Origin: Gyrodactylus bullatarudis
Lineage: Eukaryota > Platyhelminthes > Monogenea > Gyrodactylidea > Gyrodactylidae
Length of the DNA: 64,000 nt
NCBI GenBank assembly: GCA_012064415.1
Contig: SSNU01000319.1
Span: forward strand, 1-64,000
Direction: 5' to 3'
Positions 20,896 through 34,900 of the stretch are shown here, piece after piece. The position numbers and the translations under genes were made by a program. Position 1 is the stretch's first letter; each line of letters begins with the position of its first letter. Under the pieces are notes generated by a model. That model was not told the origin of the DNA and made no database searches. It saw only the letters and a program-made list of their open reading frames with translations.

Positions 20896-23800
20896 ACGCT
20901 TGTTGTTCTCTAACCTTCCACATGAGTTTAGAATCTAACAATAATATTCTTGATGAGGTTCGACAATATTATCGTACAAAATTAAAAAAGACCCACTCTT
21001 TTAATCTCTGAGCTCAATTTCCTTTGTAGTGATTGGAAAACTCAAATAATTCAATTTTTCCCTCATGTCATTTATACGAAAATCATGAAAATCCAGGTTT
21101 ACTCGGTTCCAGATCAGAAATTTTCTTATCTAATCGTTTCAAATCCCCAAAATCGATAGGAATTTCACGCTCAAAGATTGAAAAGTGGAACACACTTTCG
21201 CTTATTTAAAAAAAATTATTCGGAAAAAATAGACAAGTTATGTATTTGAGTTACCTCGTTTTTTGCATTTTTTCAAACTTTAAGCTGAAAATTTATGTTG
21301 ATTTTAAGGTGTGAGACGAATCAGGAACCACTGTTTTTTGAAAGAATAGTTAGTTTGAACTGATTTCGAATCAACCTAATTTATAAATTGTCAAGCTGTA
21401 AGAATTGTAAGCAGAATTTCACACGATGATAAAATTTTTTTAATCGGCGAAATTGTCTTTTTTGAAAAAAGGATTTTCGTAAAAATTATAAATTTAAAAT
21501 TTATTGAAAATAGATTTACTTTACATTATAGCGATAATGATCTAGATTCAAAGAAATCTTGATCGAATTCGATGTAAAAATTGAGAATTTTGTAAAAATC
21601 TTATAGATTCCCATCCTCATATTATCTAGCTTTATAAAAAAATAAGTAACATATCTGGTAACCAATTGTAACCAATACTGATGATTTGGAAATCGAAAAT
21701 TTTTTTATTCAACGCATTAGTGAAAGCATAATGTTTGAGAAATAAAAATATTCATTCAGATAATAAAGATCCCCAGCAGAGAGGAAAAGAAATTTAAACT
21801 CATGAGGAATTTGTTTATTTTTCTCAAGTTTACTTAGATGGATGACTCAAAATGTTATCCACTCTCTCTCTCCCTCTCTTTGAGTTTAATTTTGATCTGG
21901 AAAGAATTGTATCTTGTTTGTGGTAACCCGATACATTCATTTGGGAATATTCTTTCAGCTTAATAATAATAATTCTGTTCTCCTTGGAAAAATGTATTAA
22001 AAAATATATTCCCCATATCTATACTTGTACCTCCCCTACTCAATTTATTATAATGGAGATTTTATCATTACAGTGTGATGATAAATAACGTTATTATATC
22101 ATTCCTTCATATTGAGCTATCTTCCAGAGTTAGAAGTGAACATTTTGAATATGTTACAGAATTACTAGAGATGATACTTTCACCAAAGACCAAACTCATT
22201 ACACTTCACTCTACTATTTGTAATGCAATCAAATGGTATGAATTATTCCCGAAGAAAAAGAGGCATTATCACATTTCATGAGAGTGAAGAGAAATATTTG
22301 AAAAAATAAACAAGTAAATTTTTAAAGTTTGAGATAATGACTCATCTCTATGTTGTCCAATCTCGATTTCCATACGAATTCTGAACACAATTTTATGATC
22401 AAGTTGTTACGAACATGATACAGTCACATGGAATTATTTAGATTATGGTTTTTCTCATCGTGAAAGAGGCAATAAAAACTCAATCTCTTCAAGCAGGTCA
22501 CACTAAGGAAAGAGTAAATGTAAATTATTCTCATTGACTTATCAAAATCGAGCAAATTTCTTTCACTCTTTTAGCTCACGGCTCTAAAAGCTGGGCAAAT
22601 CCCAAAACTTCTTTGATTATCAAGGTGTCCTATACATTACATTATTATTAGACCTATTCTTTATTTATTGAATAAATTTTTCATTTTTAATACAAATCGA
22701 GATATTTCAAGTACCTTCTTTATTGGTACCATAAGATTTGGAAGAGCCTTATTAGGATCCCGTGATTTATCCAAACATTACTCTTCCTTTGAAACTTTAG
22801 AAATTACCAAAATACCAGCATTTTTTCCATGATCCATTACTCAAAGGACCTAAATTCTTCATTATCAGTGTATTTTTTTGACTTGAAAAAATAATTTTTA
22901 GCATATCACTTTTGTATTGTACAAAATTAAATTTCAAGCCAAATCAACAATTTGGAGAAAGAGTAAAAGTTTCGTTCAAATAGAATACAAACACCTCAAA
23001 GGCAATACTAAGTGAATGACATATTCAACTCTCTCTCTTTGGTTTTCGTACAATGGGCTGTACAAGTATTATTTTTAAATTTGGAAGGGATCAGTCATAA
23101 AATTGAAAATTGGTTCCCTGAATACTGACTAGGCAAGGAGAAAACAGCTGAAAGATTCGTGTTCGCCCTAGAATTCTCGATTTGCACAGTAATCATGAAA
23201 ATCCAAGATTTACTCATGCTCTTATCGGTCTCATCGAACTAGCAGTTGAAGGAAGATAGTTGTAAAGAACAGAAATTTTTGTAAAAGAATCTTTTTCCCT
23301 AACAATCACACTTGATGTTCAAAATTGAATAAATAAATTCAATAACATTGATTAGGGAATGGTGAAAACTAAAGTTTTAATCTTTATTGTTCAATCTTTA
23401 ATTGATTGAAGTTTTATTACATCATTACAAGCCTCCATTTCATACTTTGTACAAAATACTAATCTGACGTGTTATATTGGTATGTGTGTGTGTTGGGATA
23501 TCTGTAAAAAGAATTTACAGATGTATTACGTATCGTTGCCTCATCTTATCTGCCTATTCCCAAAAGCCTATGCACCAATAAAATAATCAGGATTTCAGAT
23601 ATCATTCATTCTGCTTGTGTACTTTTGGGTTGGAATAATGAAAACAATGAATTGATCAGATTTGAATTGTTTTCTCCAATTCCCTCTATACTAATTTGAC
23701 ACGAACCATGATGTTCAAATTACATAGTTTTAACCTTTTTGTAATTCTATAAATTTGTAATATTTCCAAATGTGTACCTAACTGTGTGTGAGTATCCCTG

Positions 23801-24136
23801 AATTATTTTCAATCAATCATCAGCCCCATAGTTATCATGCTCTTATTAAAATCGAATGGAAGATTTATCACATGAATTTTTTGAATATCTGATGAACTCT
23901 GTACTTTTCATGAACCCTTAATCCGTTCCACTTAATTCTCTGTCTAAAATTAAATACATCGATTTGGCTTTAAAAACGAGAATATAAGGTACTACGCTCC
24001 AAATTATTTACTTTTATAAAGTTAGGTTATTAATATTTTAGACCATCGAATTTTTCGTCTCATGTTAATCCGAAATATAACTGCAAATCGTTTTAGCAAC
24101 TCATTATTCTTCATCTAAGTCCCAGTGAATACTTCG
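20896..24136. other. Gene-free, repeat-containing stretch
   Basis: Contains dispersed repeat B sequence at about 21240-21640 (phrases AAACTTTAAGCTGAAAAT and AATCTTATAGATTCCCAT). The remainder shows short frames (for example 22075-22281) without family resemblance. Confidence 0.45.
21240..21640 (+). repeat. Dispersed repeat B copy
   Basis: Shares TTTTTCAAACTTTAAGCTGA with the 24.42 and 30.42 kb copies. At its right end it shares GTAAAAATCTTATAGATTCC with the copy at 24.74 kb and, less closely, with that at 0.2 kb. Confidence 0.55.
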
Positions 24137-24238
24137 TTTACCACCCATTCGATAGGAAATCTATTAATCTTCTGGAATACACTAAGAATTCAGGTCCATC
24201 ATTTGTCAAACTCGTGCTGTACTAATTCAAAGAAAAGA
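24137..24238 (+). repeat. Dispersed repeat A, copy 2
   Basis: TTTACCACCCATTCGATAGG, then AAATCTATTAATCTTCTGGA, closely matching the 18.32 kb copy and ending in TACTAATTCAAAGAAA. Confidence 0.65.
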
Positions 24239-24243
24239 TGGTT

Positions 24244-24775
24244 TCTGTTATATAAAGTTGGGAATCTATGATTATCACAGAAATCTCGATATTTTCATCA
24301 AGAATTTGAATTTGTTTTTCTGGAATCCTTTTACTATTTGAAGAAAAAAAATCTGAAAAAAAATTATTTTTATGAAAAATATGGTCATTTCTCAAATTCC
24401 CATTTGGCGCCAAAATCCCATTTTTCGAACTTTGAGCTGAAAATTTTTTGTTGATTTGAAAGTGGGAGAATGATCAAAAATTTATTTTTAGGATCAAGAT
24501 TAGACAAGAAAGCTGACTATCACCGTTAAATTATTGACAGTTACCCCATTTTCGAGAGATTTTTAATTATCGAAATTTCATTGATTTTCAAGTAGTGAAA
24601 ATGATCAAAAAAGCGAAATTCCGCACCCAAACTATACTTAGGTTGAGCATAAGTTTAGATTCAGTTGAATTGATTATTTTGTCTAATTCCAGAAAATCTT
24701 TAACCAATTCGAATTCTTGATGAAAATATCGAGATTTCTGTAAAAATCATAGATTCCCAACTTCATATCAGTTAG
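24244..24775. repeat. Fold-back repeat B unit with about 80-bp inverted ends
   Basis: 24244-24330 and 24690-24775 are inverted copies sharing GTTGGGAATCTATGAT and ACAGAAATCTCGATATTTTC. Between them lie TTTGGCGCCAAAATCCCATT, the phrase TTCGAACTTTGAGCTGAAAA and GGATCAAGATTAGACAAG. Pieces of this unit recur at 0-0.26, 21.2-21.6, 30.3-30.5, 61.0 and 62.9-63.0 kb. This is the most complete member seen and looks like a fold-back or MITE-type element. Confidence 0.6.
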
Positions 24776-24789
24776 CTTTCGAATGAGAA

Positions 24790-26334
24790 CCTAAAAGATT
24801 ATTTGGTGGTCCCAGTAATTCTACGAAATTCTAACTAGGTTTTCTACAAGGGAATTGTAACATGAATTCAACCATGATGGCATTTATTGATGGGCTTTTA
24901 ATTAGTCTATAATTTCATAGAGAAGAAATTTTTTATGCTACAGAAAATCGGAAGAAAAAAGTCATGGAAATAAAATGGCTGTTCAGAAAAATTATGACGG
25001 CCTAAAGCAGGAATGAACAAGACTTGAAAATTCAGATTTTTATTCGCCTATAATAAAAAAAGATTATTTGCCAACTGTAAAAGTTCAAAGATTGGCAGTT
25101 ATCGTCGTTCCAACATGCAGCTATTTTCTCTACTTTTGAGTTATTCTCATTTTGACACACATTCAAAAGAGAAAAAAATGTAACAATTCATTTTATGCGC
25201 TATATTACAGTTATTATAATTTTACTGCCTTCTCTACCCAAGTATCCATATTTTTTCAGGGGAATATTTGTACATATATTTTTTTCCAAATTTATTAAAT
25301 TCTACATTCACATGGAATAGGTAGCAGTGCAATGAAAAATGCTCGTTTCTTCCCCCTCTCTCTTATTAGAGAGATGAGAGAAAAAGTTGAAAAATGTAAA
25401 AAGCATGTAACAGATGGCAATTTTCTGAGAGTCGATTCAGCATACTCATTTTCAAAGACTATCAATCAATCATAAAGTTTTATGATAAATCTTTTGTCTA
25501 GTTTTTTTATTTTTTATCATTTTTTTTCTTGTATTCAGAAATAATTTCATATCTAGATTTTACAGTAAAACATTACTTTTTATATAAGAGCTCAGGTAAC
25601 TATTACTTTTAAATTTGAATGAAGGGGAAGATTTAGGATTGAAAAGTAAGCTCAAAATATTTTAAATATTGCAATTTAATGCTGGAAAAAGAATGGTCCA
25701 TAAATTTTGTTCGTAAAAACCAGAGTTCAAAGTTTGTCTCTAATTTAGATTTCAATACAATTTCTTTTTAATTCCCATGGATTTATGCAGTATAAATCTC
25801 AAATAATAATAATAATAATGATAATTGTAGTAGCTGGATTATCTCCTCAAAGGCAGAAATTATTGAATTTAGGCAAGGAAATTCCCTCTTTGACATAATC
25901 TCATTATTACAGTTCACACACAAACACAATAAGGATATTTCCCCTAATCTATGGTAGGAATGAGGGATCTCTCTCAGTTGTACAAAGCAATAAAGATGTA
26001 GACTCTACATTGTAGAGGTCAAGAAAGAAATTTTGATTCAATCTCTGCCATATGATTTACATAATGCCGATGTGATAGAATAGGGATGTACTCTCTATTA
26101 CTTCTTTACATGGCGCATGATATTTTTTTGATAAATCTGTTCGTATAAACATTTTTATTTTCCTATCCATATTTCTATATATACTTTTGCTAGTAGGAGT
26201 TGACTTGACTGCGAATTGATCGAATGACTAAATTTGTACTTTATCAGGAAATTTATGCATAAAGGTGTGTTAAATATGCTCTTGAGCAGGTACTTTGAGT
26301 GGGAGTGGTTGGATTGCACACTAAAATTGGAAGC
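24790..26334. other. Gene-free stretch
   Basis: AT-rich, with a short (AAT)n run at about 25804-25823. No gene or RNA recognised. Confidence 0.45.
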
Positions 26335-26335
26335 T

Positions 26336-26462
26336 GCATCCTGATTGGCCGAAACGATAATCTCGCTTCTGATTGGCTAGCGTCTCTGATTCGATGATTC
26401 ACATTTGAATTATAACGTGGTATTTTATAAAATCAGTTTATATCACTCTTATCATTGTGAAA
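26336..26462 (+). promoter_or_regulatory. Promoter-like cluster: three inverted CCAAT boxes and a TATA box
   Basis: ATTGG occurs at 26336-26340, 26344-26348 and 26372-26376; the latter two sit in the matching context TGATTGGC. TATAAA lies at 26426-26431. This spacing is what a strong Pol II promoter would show, and the short stretch is locally GC-richer than its surroundings. No coding frame longer than 13 codons starts in the 100 bp downstream (ATG at 26488), so the transcript would be non-coding or the gene has decayed. Confidence 0.4.
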
Positions 26463-29400
26463 TCATCTCATACAAAACATTACATCCATGTCCACTTTTT
26501 GTTTGATTATCGAGCTCAACTCCACTTGATTCATACAACTGCCATACTCACTTTTGCACATCAAATTTTTCATACAATCCAACAGATAAACAAACAGTAT
26601 CAATTTCAATAATATTTATTCGTTCATTACAAGAGAAATGTGAGTCTGTTTGTTACATGTATGCTAATGAAATTAAGTTCACTGATTAATTAATGAGTCA
26701 TTTTGCTTTGGTGTTGTAACATTAGTCTTCTACAATTCCATCTTCTTTATCTTCTGGGAGGAAATTTAACGAATTATAGAGCATTCTTGTCTTTGATAAA
26801 CACATAATTTTGATGATTATAATTGGATAAGTTTTGTTCGCTTCTGTAGATGCGCATTTTATCATTTTTTTGTAACAAAATCCATTCCTCACAAATTATG
26901 GATATTTAACAAAAAACTATTGTAATAGATTTAGGATAAATGCGCATTCAATCAATAAATAAATAATCTGTGGGAATTTTATTTTTCTTGATCTCGAAAT
27001 AATAATGACAATAAAGTGTGAGAAATTTGTATACTTTTGCCATGATTATTTCCCAAGAGTAAAGGATAAGAACTAGTAGCATTCTTCAGATTTTCGTCAT
27101 GCCTGTTTGAAAAAGAAGCCGATTAGTCTTTACTAAACTAAAATAAATTGCCGATTTGTGTTCAACTTTTATGAATTATGATGATAAGAAATTCTTTTGA
27201 TATTTTGGTAATTATTATTCAAATTTGATTTTGGATCAATATCATTTTGGCTTTGCTGTGTCGTCATTAGTTTGCAAAACCAGACGCATTCTTGTCTTTG
27301 ACCTGAGATTATTAATTAGAAATACAATTACTCTAATCAATGACCAGCAAAAGTGAAGAATTGAAATTTTTGAAAACACACCAACGTATGAATAACACAG
27401 GAGTATTCTTATACAAAATACAGAATGCTCAAATAAAAATAACAAAAGATGATGTAGTAATAATTTATTTGTTGTTATGACAACATCAAGGCAAAAATTA
27501 AATGAGGAAAAAAGGACAATTGAATTTTTTTTCCAATTTCAACTACACCTCCCCCCTTCTCACTTTGGTCTTTTATTCATTCACTCCTCTATTTTTATTT
27601 CGTCCCTTTCGACCATCAGTCTTTTTTCCATGAGATCCGGGTTTGATATCAAGTTGAGACGTTGAAAATTCCATAAATTTTATGCTTTATTGAAAATTAA
27701 CTTGATGGTCTATTAATTTATCGAATACTCACAGCTTTTTTTATCTCGACCAAGATGCATAAAAGCTAAATAAAGTATATTGTCATTTTTATTGGAATTT
27801 GATAAAGCCATAGATGGTAATAAATCTTTTTGATCATTTATCAAGTTTAATTCCACGGCATTGTACCTGATTTGTAACCAAGTGTTTGTCCTATTATTAA
27901 TATCTGTACATTATTTTGTTTTTTTTTCTCTGAGTGCAACCTAGCCATTATTCTCTCTTTGGTTAGTCTCCAACCCCAGTGAATATAAGAGAAAACATAA
28001 ATTTTATGAGCTGGTGACTACATTGTTCGACACTGAAGAGAGTACATTCCTTTGACCAATACCCATTTAAAAATGATCATTTCCTGTTCACTTTCTTTCT
28101 TCTCCATGCACACATGCTAAAGGTTTATGATTCTCAGTTGTAATTGACATTTGTATTCCTGATAAATCCTTCAATACTGCCAAACTACAACCAAATTGTA
28201 GTCATTCATTTGTCTAATCATGAGATGAGACACACACGTCTACCTGTAGTTTTCAATCCATCCAAGGCAATACTATGTATGTAAGATAAATTGTCTCTCA
28301 CTCTCTCTATCTACAGATTTATATTGTATAATTTTACTTGAATGTCAATCAATGGGACATTTTGATTTCTCTCCGTCTCCATCACTGTACTATACTCCTA
28401 TGGTACTTTGTAATAATAAGTAATAACTAATAGTTTAATGCGTAATCTCAAATAAAAATACATTTCTGCTACATTACATGGATGAGAAATAAAAACAAAC
28501 AAACAAATGAGAAACTCTTGGATATGTCAATAAACTCAAGAGATTTCAGAAAAATGTTCATCACTTGTAGAAACATTCTTTTTGATAAAAATGGTTCTTT
28601 TCATCTTTCGTTATCTGATTCAAGGTCAAGAATCTTATTTTCTCTCTCTCTATCTCTTCTTTATCTAACTTGAATATGTTGTATTACATGTTAAAATTTC
28701 TCAAAGCTCTTACTTTATAGAAAATGTTTACACTTTTCTTCTACTTTTTGATAATAAAAACGACACGAGGGAGAGAGACCAGACGGAACGATGGTACTTA
28801 ATTTGTTTACGCTTTTTATTGAGAAGTTTACAACTTTTATCCCCCTAAATAAAATGGCACATGATATTTTTACTGTTAATGACTTGCCATAATACTCCCC
28901 CCACTCCATACACACCAAATAGAGAGAGACCAGGACGAAGAATATAAAATTGTATTGTGAAGGTGAAGTGCGTATGAAAAATAGGTCAATTATGAACAAG
29001 AAGGATTATAATACCCATCATAATACATCAAGGTTGAGTTTATACACACTCTCCCCTAGTATGGAATTCAATCTGTTCCATCATTTTTTCCACTGTGTTT
29101 ATTCTTTTTGTACTAAAAATTCCAACTTTATGATACACTACTAGTTATTTTTCAAGATTGTGAGAAAGGAGCTTCTCTCCATGATGTTTATGACTTACAC
29201 TATCAAAAGTTTATCCACTCACATTCATGCTTGTTTTTGTCTTTTTCAATCACACACGTTCATTTTGGGATTTTATCGATTCAGAGTAATTAAAAATCTC
29301 TTTTCACTATTCATGATTACTATTGAGTTCATAATACACTTTTTATTCTTTATATAAAACACAAAAGAGTACTTTATTCGATGATAATTAGAGATAGATT

Positions 29401-30329
29401 CGTCAAACATTCAATTTATTAACATGAATCAGAATCAGCTCCTTGAGATGAGTTTAGTCATTTATAAGAAATACAATTGAATAACTCACATGGTTGGGTA
29501 TTTTGAAATTGCTAAAATTGAGTTATTCTTAAAAACGTTTTTTACAGTATTATTAAATTAGAGATAAGCCGGGATAATTATGGACTTAGTAATCCTCTTT
29601 GACTCTTCTCCGTGTCTATTCAAACCCAGCAAACCAGATAAGAAAATGGAGAATTCCATTAATTTATTCATTTTGTCCTGAGGTTTTATTTATTACAGAA
29701 TTATTACAGAACTGTACTGTATGTTACTATGTGAGTTAGCGACAAGGAATGCAATAATAAATCTCATAAATCTTCAACTCCCTTTTCAATACAAGAGATT
29801 ATTGTAAATGGTTTTCTTTATCAAGACTCCCCTATTGAAAGTAAAAATTCATAATTTTGGTGATCTGATCTTACATTATGATGACCAAAAAAAGAGTCGT
29901 TTGTTTTAAAAAAGAGAACTGAACAAATTTTAAAGTAAAAAAACTTGACTTTCTCTCAAAAAGAAACTATCATCACACATTGTTGTACATTGGCTATTGG
30001 CGTGCACATTCTCCTTGTTTCTTCGTAAATTCTTTCTATCAACATAGTACAAAATAACATTGAAGCTTATGTTATTTAATAAATGAGTCATTGGAGAGAA
30101 AGAGAGATATATCTTGAAGAAGGGAGAAATCTTTATTGCTTGCCTCTGGGGCAATAAAAACTGAAGAAAAAATTAAATCTAGGGAAATTTATTTCATCAC
30201 GAAGTCTTAATTATTCTATAGTATCGTCTAACCATGCATGTTTTGTAATTTATTACAACATGAGTTATGCAGGAATGTAATGTAAAAAATTACAAGACCA
30301 GCCAGATTGTGTTCTCCTCCAAACATAAT
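26463..30329. other. Gene-free stretch
   Basis: AT-rich with several 60-95 codon open frames on both strands, none with recognisable motifs. No tRNA or other RNA gene seen. Confidence 0.45.
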
Positions 30330-30560
30330 CTATGAATTTTCATGAAAAATAATCAGGAAAACATTACTTTTCAAAAAAAATCTACACCTATTTTAGAATT
30401 TTGACTTGGCGCCAAAATAACTTTTTTCAAACTTTTAGCTGTAAATTTGTTTTGATTAAAGAGTGATACAGTTAATGGTTAAGAAACTTTATTCATCGAA
30501 AATTCGACTCGCCCCTCAATCCTGAGTTAGGTTTCATGAATTTTTGATCTTCGAAGTTCT
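30330..30560 (+). repeat. Dispersed repeat B fragment
   Basis: Contains CTTGGCGCCAAAATAACTTT, then TTCAAACTTTTAGCTGTAAA, paralleling 24405-24440. Confidence 0.5.
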
Positions 30561-31966
30561 CTCTGCAACTCTCTGAAGTATTTCTAGTCTAAAAGTTTCT
30601 CTATTAAATATTAATTGAAAGTGCTTGAAATGAAATTTAACCATATTGCTACCTAGCCTAATTTAGTTCTCAAACAGAGGGAGCTAGAGCGAGTGTGTGT
30701 TTTTGTGTAATAAAGCGCATAGAGTTTGACTTTTCTCCCATCTCCGCTTGAGTGATCTCTTTCGCTTTTTTGCTCAATTAATTTTTAGTTTAGGAAATAC
30801 ACTTTGGGAAAAAGCTTATCTCTCCCCCTCTATCAAGGGGAAAAAATTAATACATAAAGGAAAATAAAAGAAAAATCGTCACAGGTTTTATTCCTTTGTG
30901 TTCCTAGAACAAGACCAATCTTTGTCTGAAGCAATTAAATTCCCATTTGATCTTTGTTTTCCATAAAAGTATGATCGGTGATCTCTCCTCCCATATGTCT
31001 GTCTACGGGTTTTGCCAATTTGTTTTTAATTCAAACTTTTCTGTCTTGTCCTTGAGATTCATGAGAAAAATGAAATGCTTTTTCTATGCTAATAAAAATG
31101 ATTATCAGTACACACTACTGATTTATCAAAGTTTTCCGCTTGATCTACTCAAGTGTGTATGTTTCATTATTATTCGAAATTTAAATAATGTTAAAAATGT
31201 GGGGTGGTGTACTGTCTTTGTGTACAAGTAGAATAGGAAATTGGATAAATCCTTTTTCAATCACACTTCTCTATCTTCTAATCAAGTGTGTAATTTTTTT
31301 TCAATGAGGTCTTTCCACTCAGTATTGCCTTGGGTTAAATAAAATCTTTTATCAATGTTTTTTTCTATTCTTGTAAGAATAAAAAGGATTATACAATTTG
31401 GTTAGTTAAACTTTACTTTTGAAATGAAATTTTGTGTCCTTAGAATTTATTTTTTGCCCTTTTGAGAACTGATCCAGTACATTTTACGTAGATCCATATA
31501 TATATGAATGGCTTATTGCGCACGATCCCATTTTGTTTGAGCATTGAAGAAATTCTCTCTAGATAAGATTTTTAAAAAAGAAAGTAATTATCCCTTAACC
31601 AAGATTATCTATTTCCCCTTTTATCTCGTAAACTAATTAAAATTGAGTTGGATAATGACACTTATTTGTATTCCTCCCTACTTCTTTTTCTTTTGGCCTA
31701 GTGTAAAACAAGATCAAAATAGGCAAAGAAAAATGAGGCCATTCTTAAATCCCACAACACAAGCACGCACACGATTTACCGATTTACACTTTGAGATGAA
31801 ATAATTTAATCGGCAAATGATAGACAATCCCTCATTTCTTGACACAATCCTCTTTTATAGATTCATTCTTAAAGTAAATTAGAGAATGCTCTCATCTTAT
31901 GTTCTTCCCAGAGAATTTATGACTCAATTAAAACTAACAAATTGAAATAATTACTCTTTATTTTAG
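30561..31966. other. Upstream region of the GFRL-like gene
   Basis: No separate gene recognised; a 94-codon frame at 30947-31231 lacks any motif. It probably holds the 5'UTR exon and promoter of the next gene, because a polypyrimidine tract with acceptor AG ends at 31966, only 19 bp before its start codon. Confidence 0.45.
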
Positions 31967-31985
31967 AGATAATAAAAGACCAGTC

Positions 31986-34900
31986 ATGTATCAAACAAAT
32001 TCAAACATGATAATGCTTTCAACTATTCAAGTGATACTCTTCTTTATGGACGTGATAATCGGAAAGGAGGATACCTGTCTGTATCTCTATAGAAATTGTT
32101 TGGATGGTAATCCAATCTGCCATGAAAGAGTTGCTAATGTTCAAAAGTATTGCGGAGACTATAGAAATGGTATGTATAATCTCTTGATAGACATTCACAC
32201 CTATTTTTCTTTATCTGTTTACAATCAACTGTTTATTAATGTCATTTATTTTCTTTTAGTCAACAGTTTCCGTGGCTGTTACGAAGAAAATTATTCAGAC
32301 TGTAAACGTTCCCTTGAGGATTTAATATCTAATTTCACACAAATTCGTACCTGTTCCTGTAATTCATTCGATTTCACCATGGATGAAATTGGCGAATGCA
32401 ATCAAGTTATCCAATACATTTCCAATCATCCATGTAGAAGAAATCCACCATTATTTCTAACAGAAGCAAAGACCACCTCTGGTAATCCGATCGACTTGAT
32501 GCCAATTAGTATACCGCGTCCTAGACAACCTATGAAGACGCCAGTCAGTCGGATTCAAGAGGCCCCCTTCAATCCTATCGAACAGGAGATGAACTTGAGG
32601 GCCCTAATCAAAGCATTCCAAATACCCAATCGAGTTATCAGCTCGACAACTTGCAATCAGATTATAGATTATTGTCAACAAAAACCAGAATGCAGTCGAC
32701 TCTATCTGGAATATTCTAAATTTTGCTCTTCCGAAAATCTTGACACTTATCAGTGAGTTGAATTAACTTGATGACACAAGCAATAATAAATGCAAGTTTA
32801 ACAGGTCACCCTTAAGTTATGCAATCATTATGTATTCTACATTGTATTAATTACATTTAATGATTCATAGTTATGACGCCAAAATAAATAAAAAATAAAT
32901 TTGCAATATTGAAAACCCTATTACCGAGATAGAGAGATTGAGGTGACACACTCACTTAATCTTTATTTGTCCTGATGGTTTAATTTTGTTCTATAGAGCA
33001 AAATGTCGTTCATTAAAACGAGATGTTCAATCCTTTGGCCTAGCACAGAGTTGCACTTGCGATGAGAAAGACAGCCACCAGAGTTATTCCCAATGCCTGG
33101 CCCATCAGAATTACTTTTTGGACAACCAGCCATTAGGTGAGAGACACCTTAGTTTATGTTAATCTCTGATTAATAATAAATATGCTGGCCAATCTCTCTA
33201 ATGATTGAGTGTATCAATTATTATCAACAAAAGTAGAAAAAATATATATACCAGCATTTCTGTCCTCTAAAAAGGAATAAAATTAAATGTATTTTCCCCA
33301 GATTAGATTTCACTCCGAGATTAGAACGAGAAAAATTTATACCTCTTACAACAGTCATTAAGCCATCCAAGGGAAGAGATATATACACCAAGAGAGAAGA
33401 AAGAGTAGAATTCCTCTTTTGACCTCTATCATTTGTAAAATTTCTCCTCTCCCAACAAAAGAGAGAAGATTTGCTCAATACTAATTAGACTACTACTGTT
33501 TTCCCACCGTTGTTGAGGATAAAACTTGACAGTTTGATGTCAATTTTTTGAAATTAAAATTTGATTTATTAGATAGATGGGATAAAAGCTTTTGATTTCT
33601 TCGCAAAACTCACTCAAATATCATGATGATAATCCAGTTATTGAGTAATGATCAAACATAAATACTTCCTCTTTCATTTTAAAGATCTCTTATTTCAACA
33701 TTCGGACATGGTCCTTTTATCATATAGCCAAGATGGATATACAAATTTCCCAAATGAATGACTCGATATTTTCCCATGAGCACATACTCAAGAATATTCG
33801 TTGTAAGAGTTGAACGACTCACTCTTTTGATCCACTTCTCCCATCGAAAAGAAGAAAATGGATAAAATGGGAGGGGTGGGTTATAGTATTGTGGAAGCTA
33901 AGGTCAATTAATAATATTATTTCATTAATTTCCTGAAATCATTCAATGACTCAGATTATGAATTTTGATAAAATTTCTAGCTTTAGGAATTCCACCTGAG
34001 TTGTAATTAGCAATCTGAGATCTCTTCTCACTCTAGATTGGCGTGACTATCGAGTACTGAGATAGTTAAATTTCTGCACACAAAAAGAAAACAAGAAGGA
34101 ATATAATAGGAGCGCTGTATATTTTTTGTTAATCTTACTCTGTCAAAACAATGTGTATGCATTTAAATTGTCTCAAGTTGGATAAGATGAATTCATTCAT
34201 TTCAAAGGATTATAACATCTCTCATGTTGATAATATCTTTTCAAGATAATTGAGTCTTGTGGTTATAAAAGTATTGCATTGGAAATTATAAAGGAAACAG
34301 AATATAGATTTTTATTATTCTTTTTCTCACTTCAAACAGCTGTCCTAGAAAATCGTGATCAATACTCTCATGTGGCCATAGAAGCTCAACAGAATCTGGA
34401 AGAAATAAATAGTGAGTCTTGCTTCATTATTATTTATTTTAAATGAATATTAAAAAATTTTTTTCTTTATAGATCAGAACTGTCTCAGAAGCTCATTACA
34501 GTGTACCTCCTCACCTAGATGTCTTTCCTATCTGTTGAGGAATGACAAGTGCCATGGTAAAATGCGAGAATACCTCAGTTGGCCAGATACCGACTCCTAT
34601 CTCCCATTATGCTCATGTCAAGGTTTATCAGACAACATACGCAAAGATTGTAATGTTGCTAAAAAATTAATTCAACCTGATTGCACTCCAGAGGCTTCCA
34701 CACAACGCCATTGCGTCGCTACAATCAGGGACTGTGCTAATAATCCTGAATGCAGGTTAGTTATTCCATAGTTTGAACGAAAAGAATTCTATGCATGGGA
34801 ATTTCGTTCATGGGAAAAATTATTTTTCTAAAAATTCTCTTTATTTGAGGACAGTATAGGATTTTTAGGCTAATTTCTCTATCTGTTTTAATAACAAATG

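Noticed and set aside
20811..21011. 66-codon plus-strand frame over the second hammerhead-like site
   Set aside because: No protein similarity recognised; the conserved element there is better explained at RNA level.
21678..21697. CTGATGA followed by GAAA, a possible third hammerhead
   Set aside because: The apparent helix II uses the invariant G8 and A9 bases themselves, and no helix I or III forms.
30947..31231. 94-codon plus-strand frame upstream of GFRL
   Set aside because: No signal peptide or domain, no acceptor or donor agreement with the GFRL exons.
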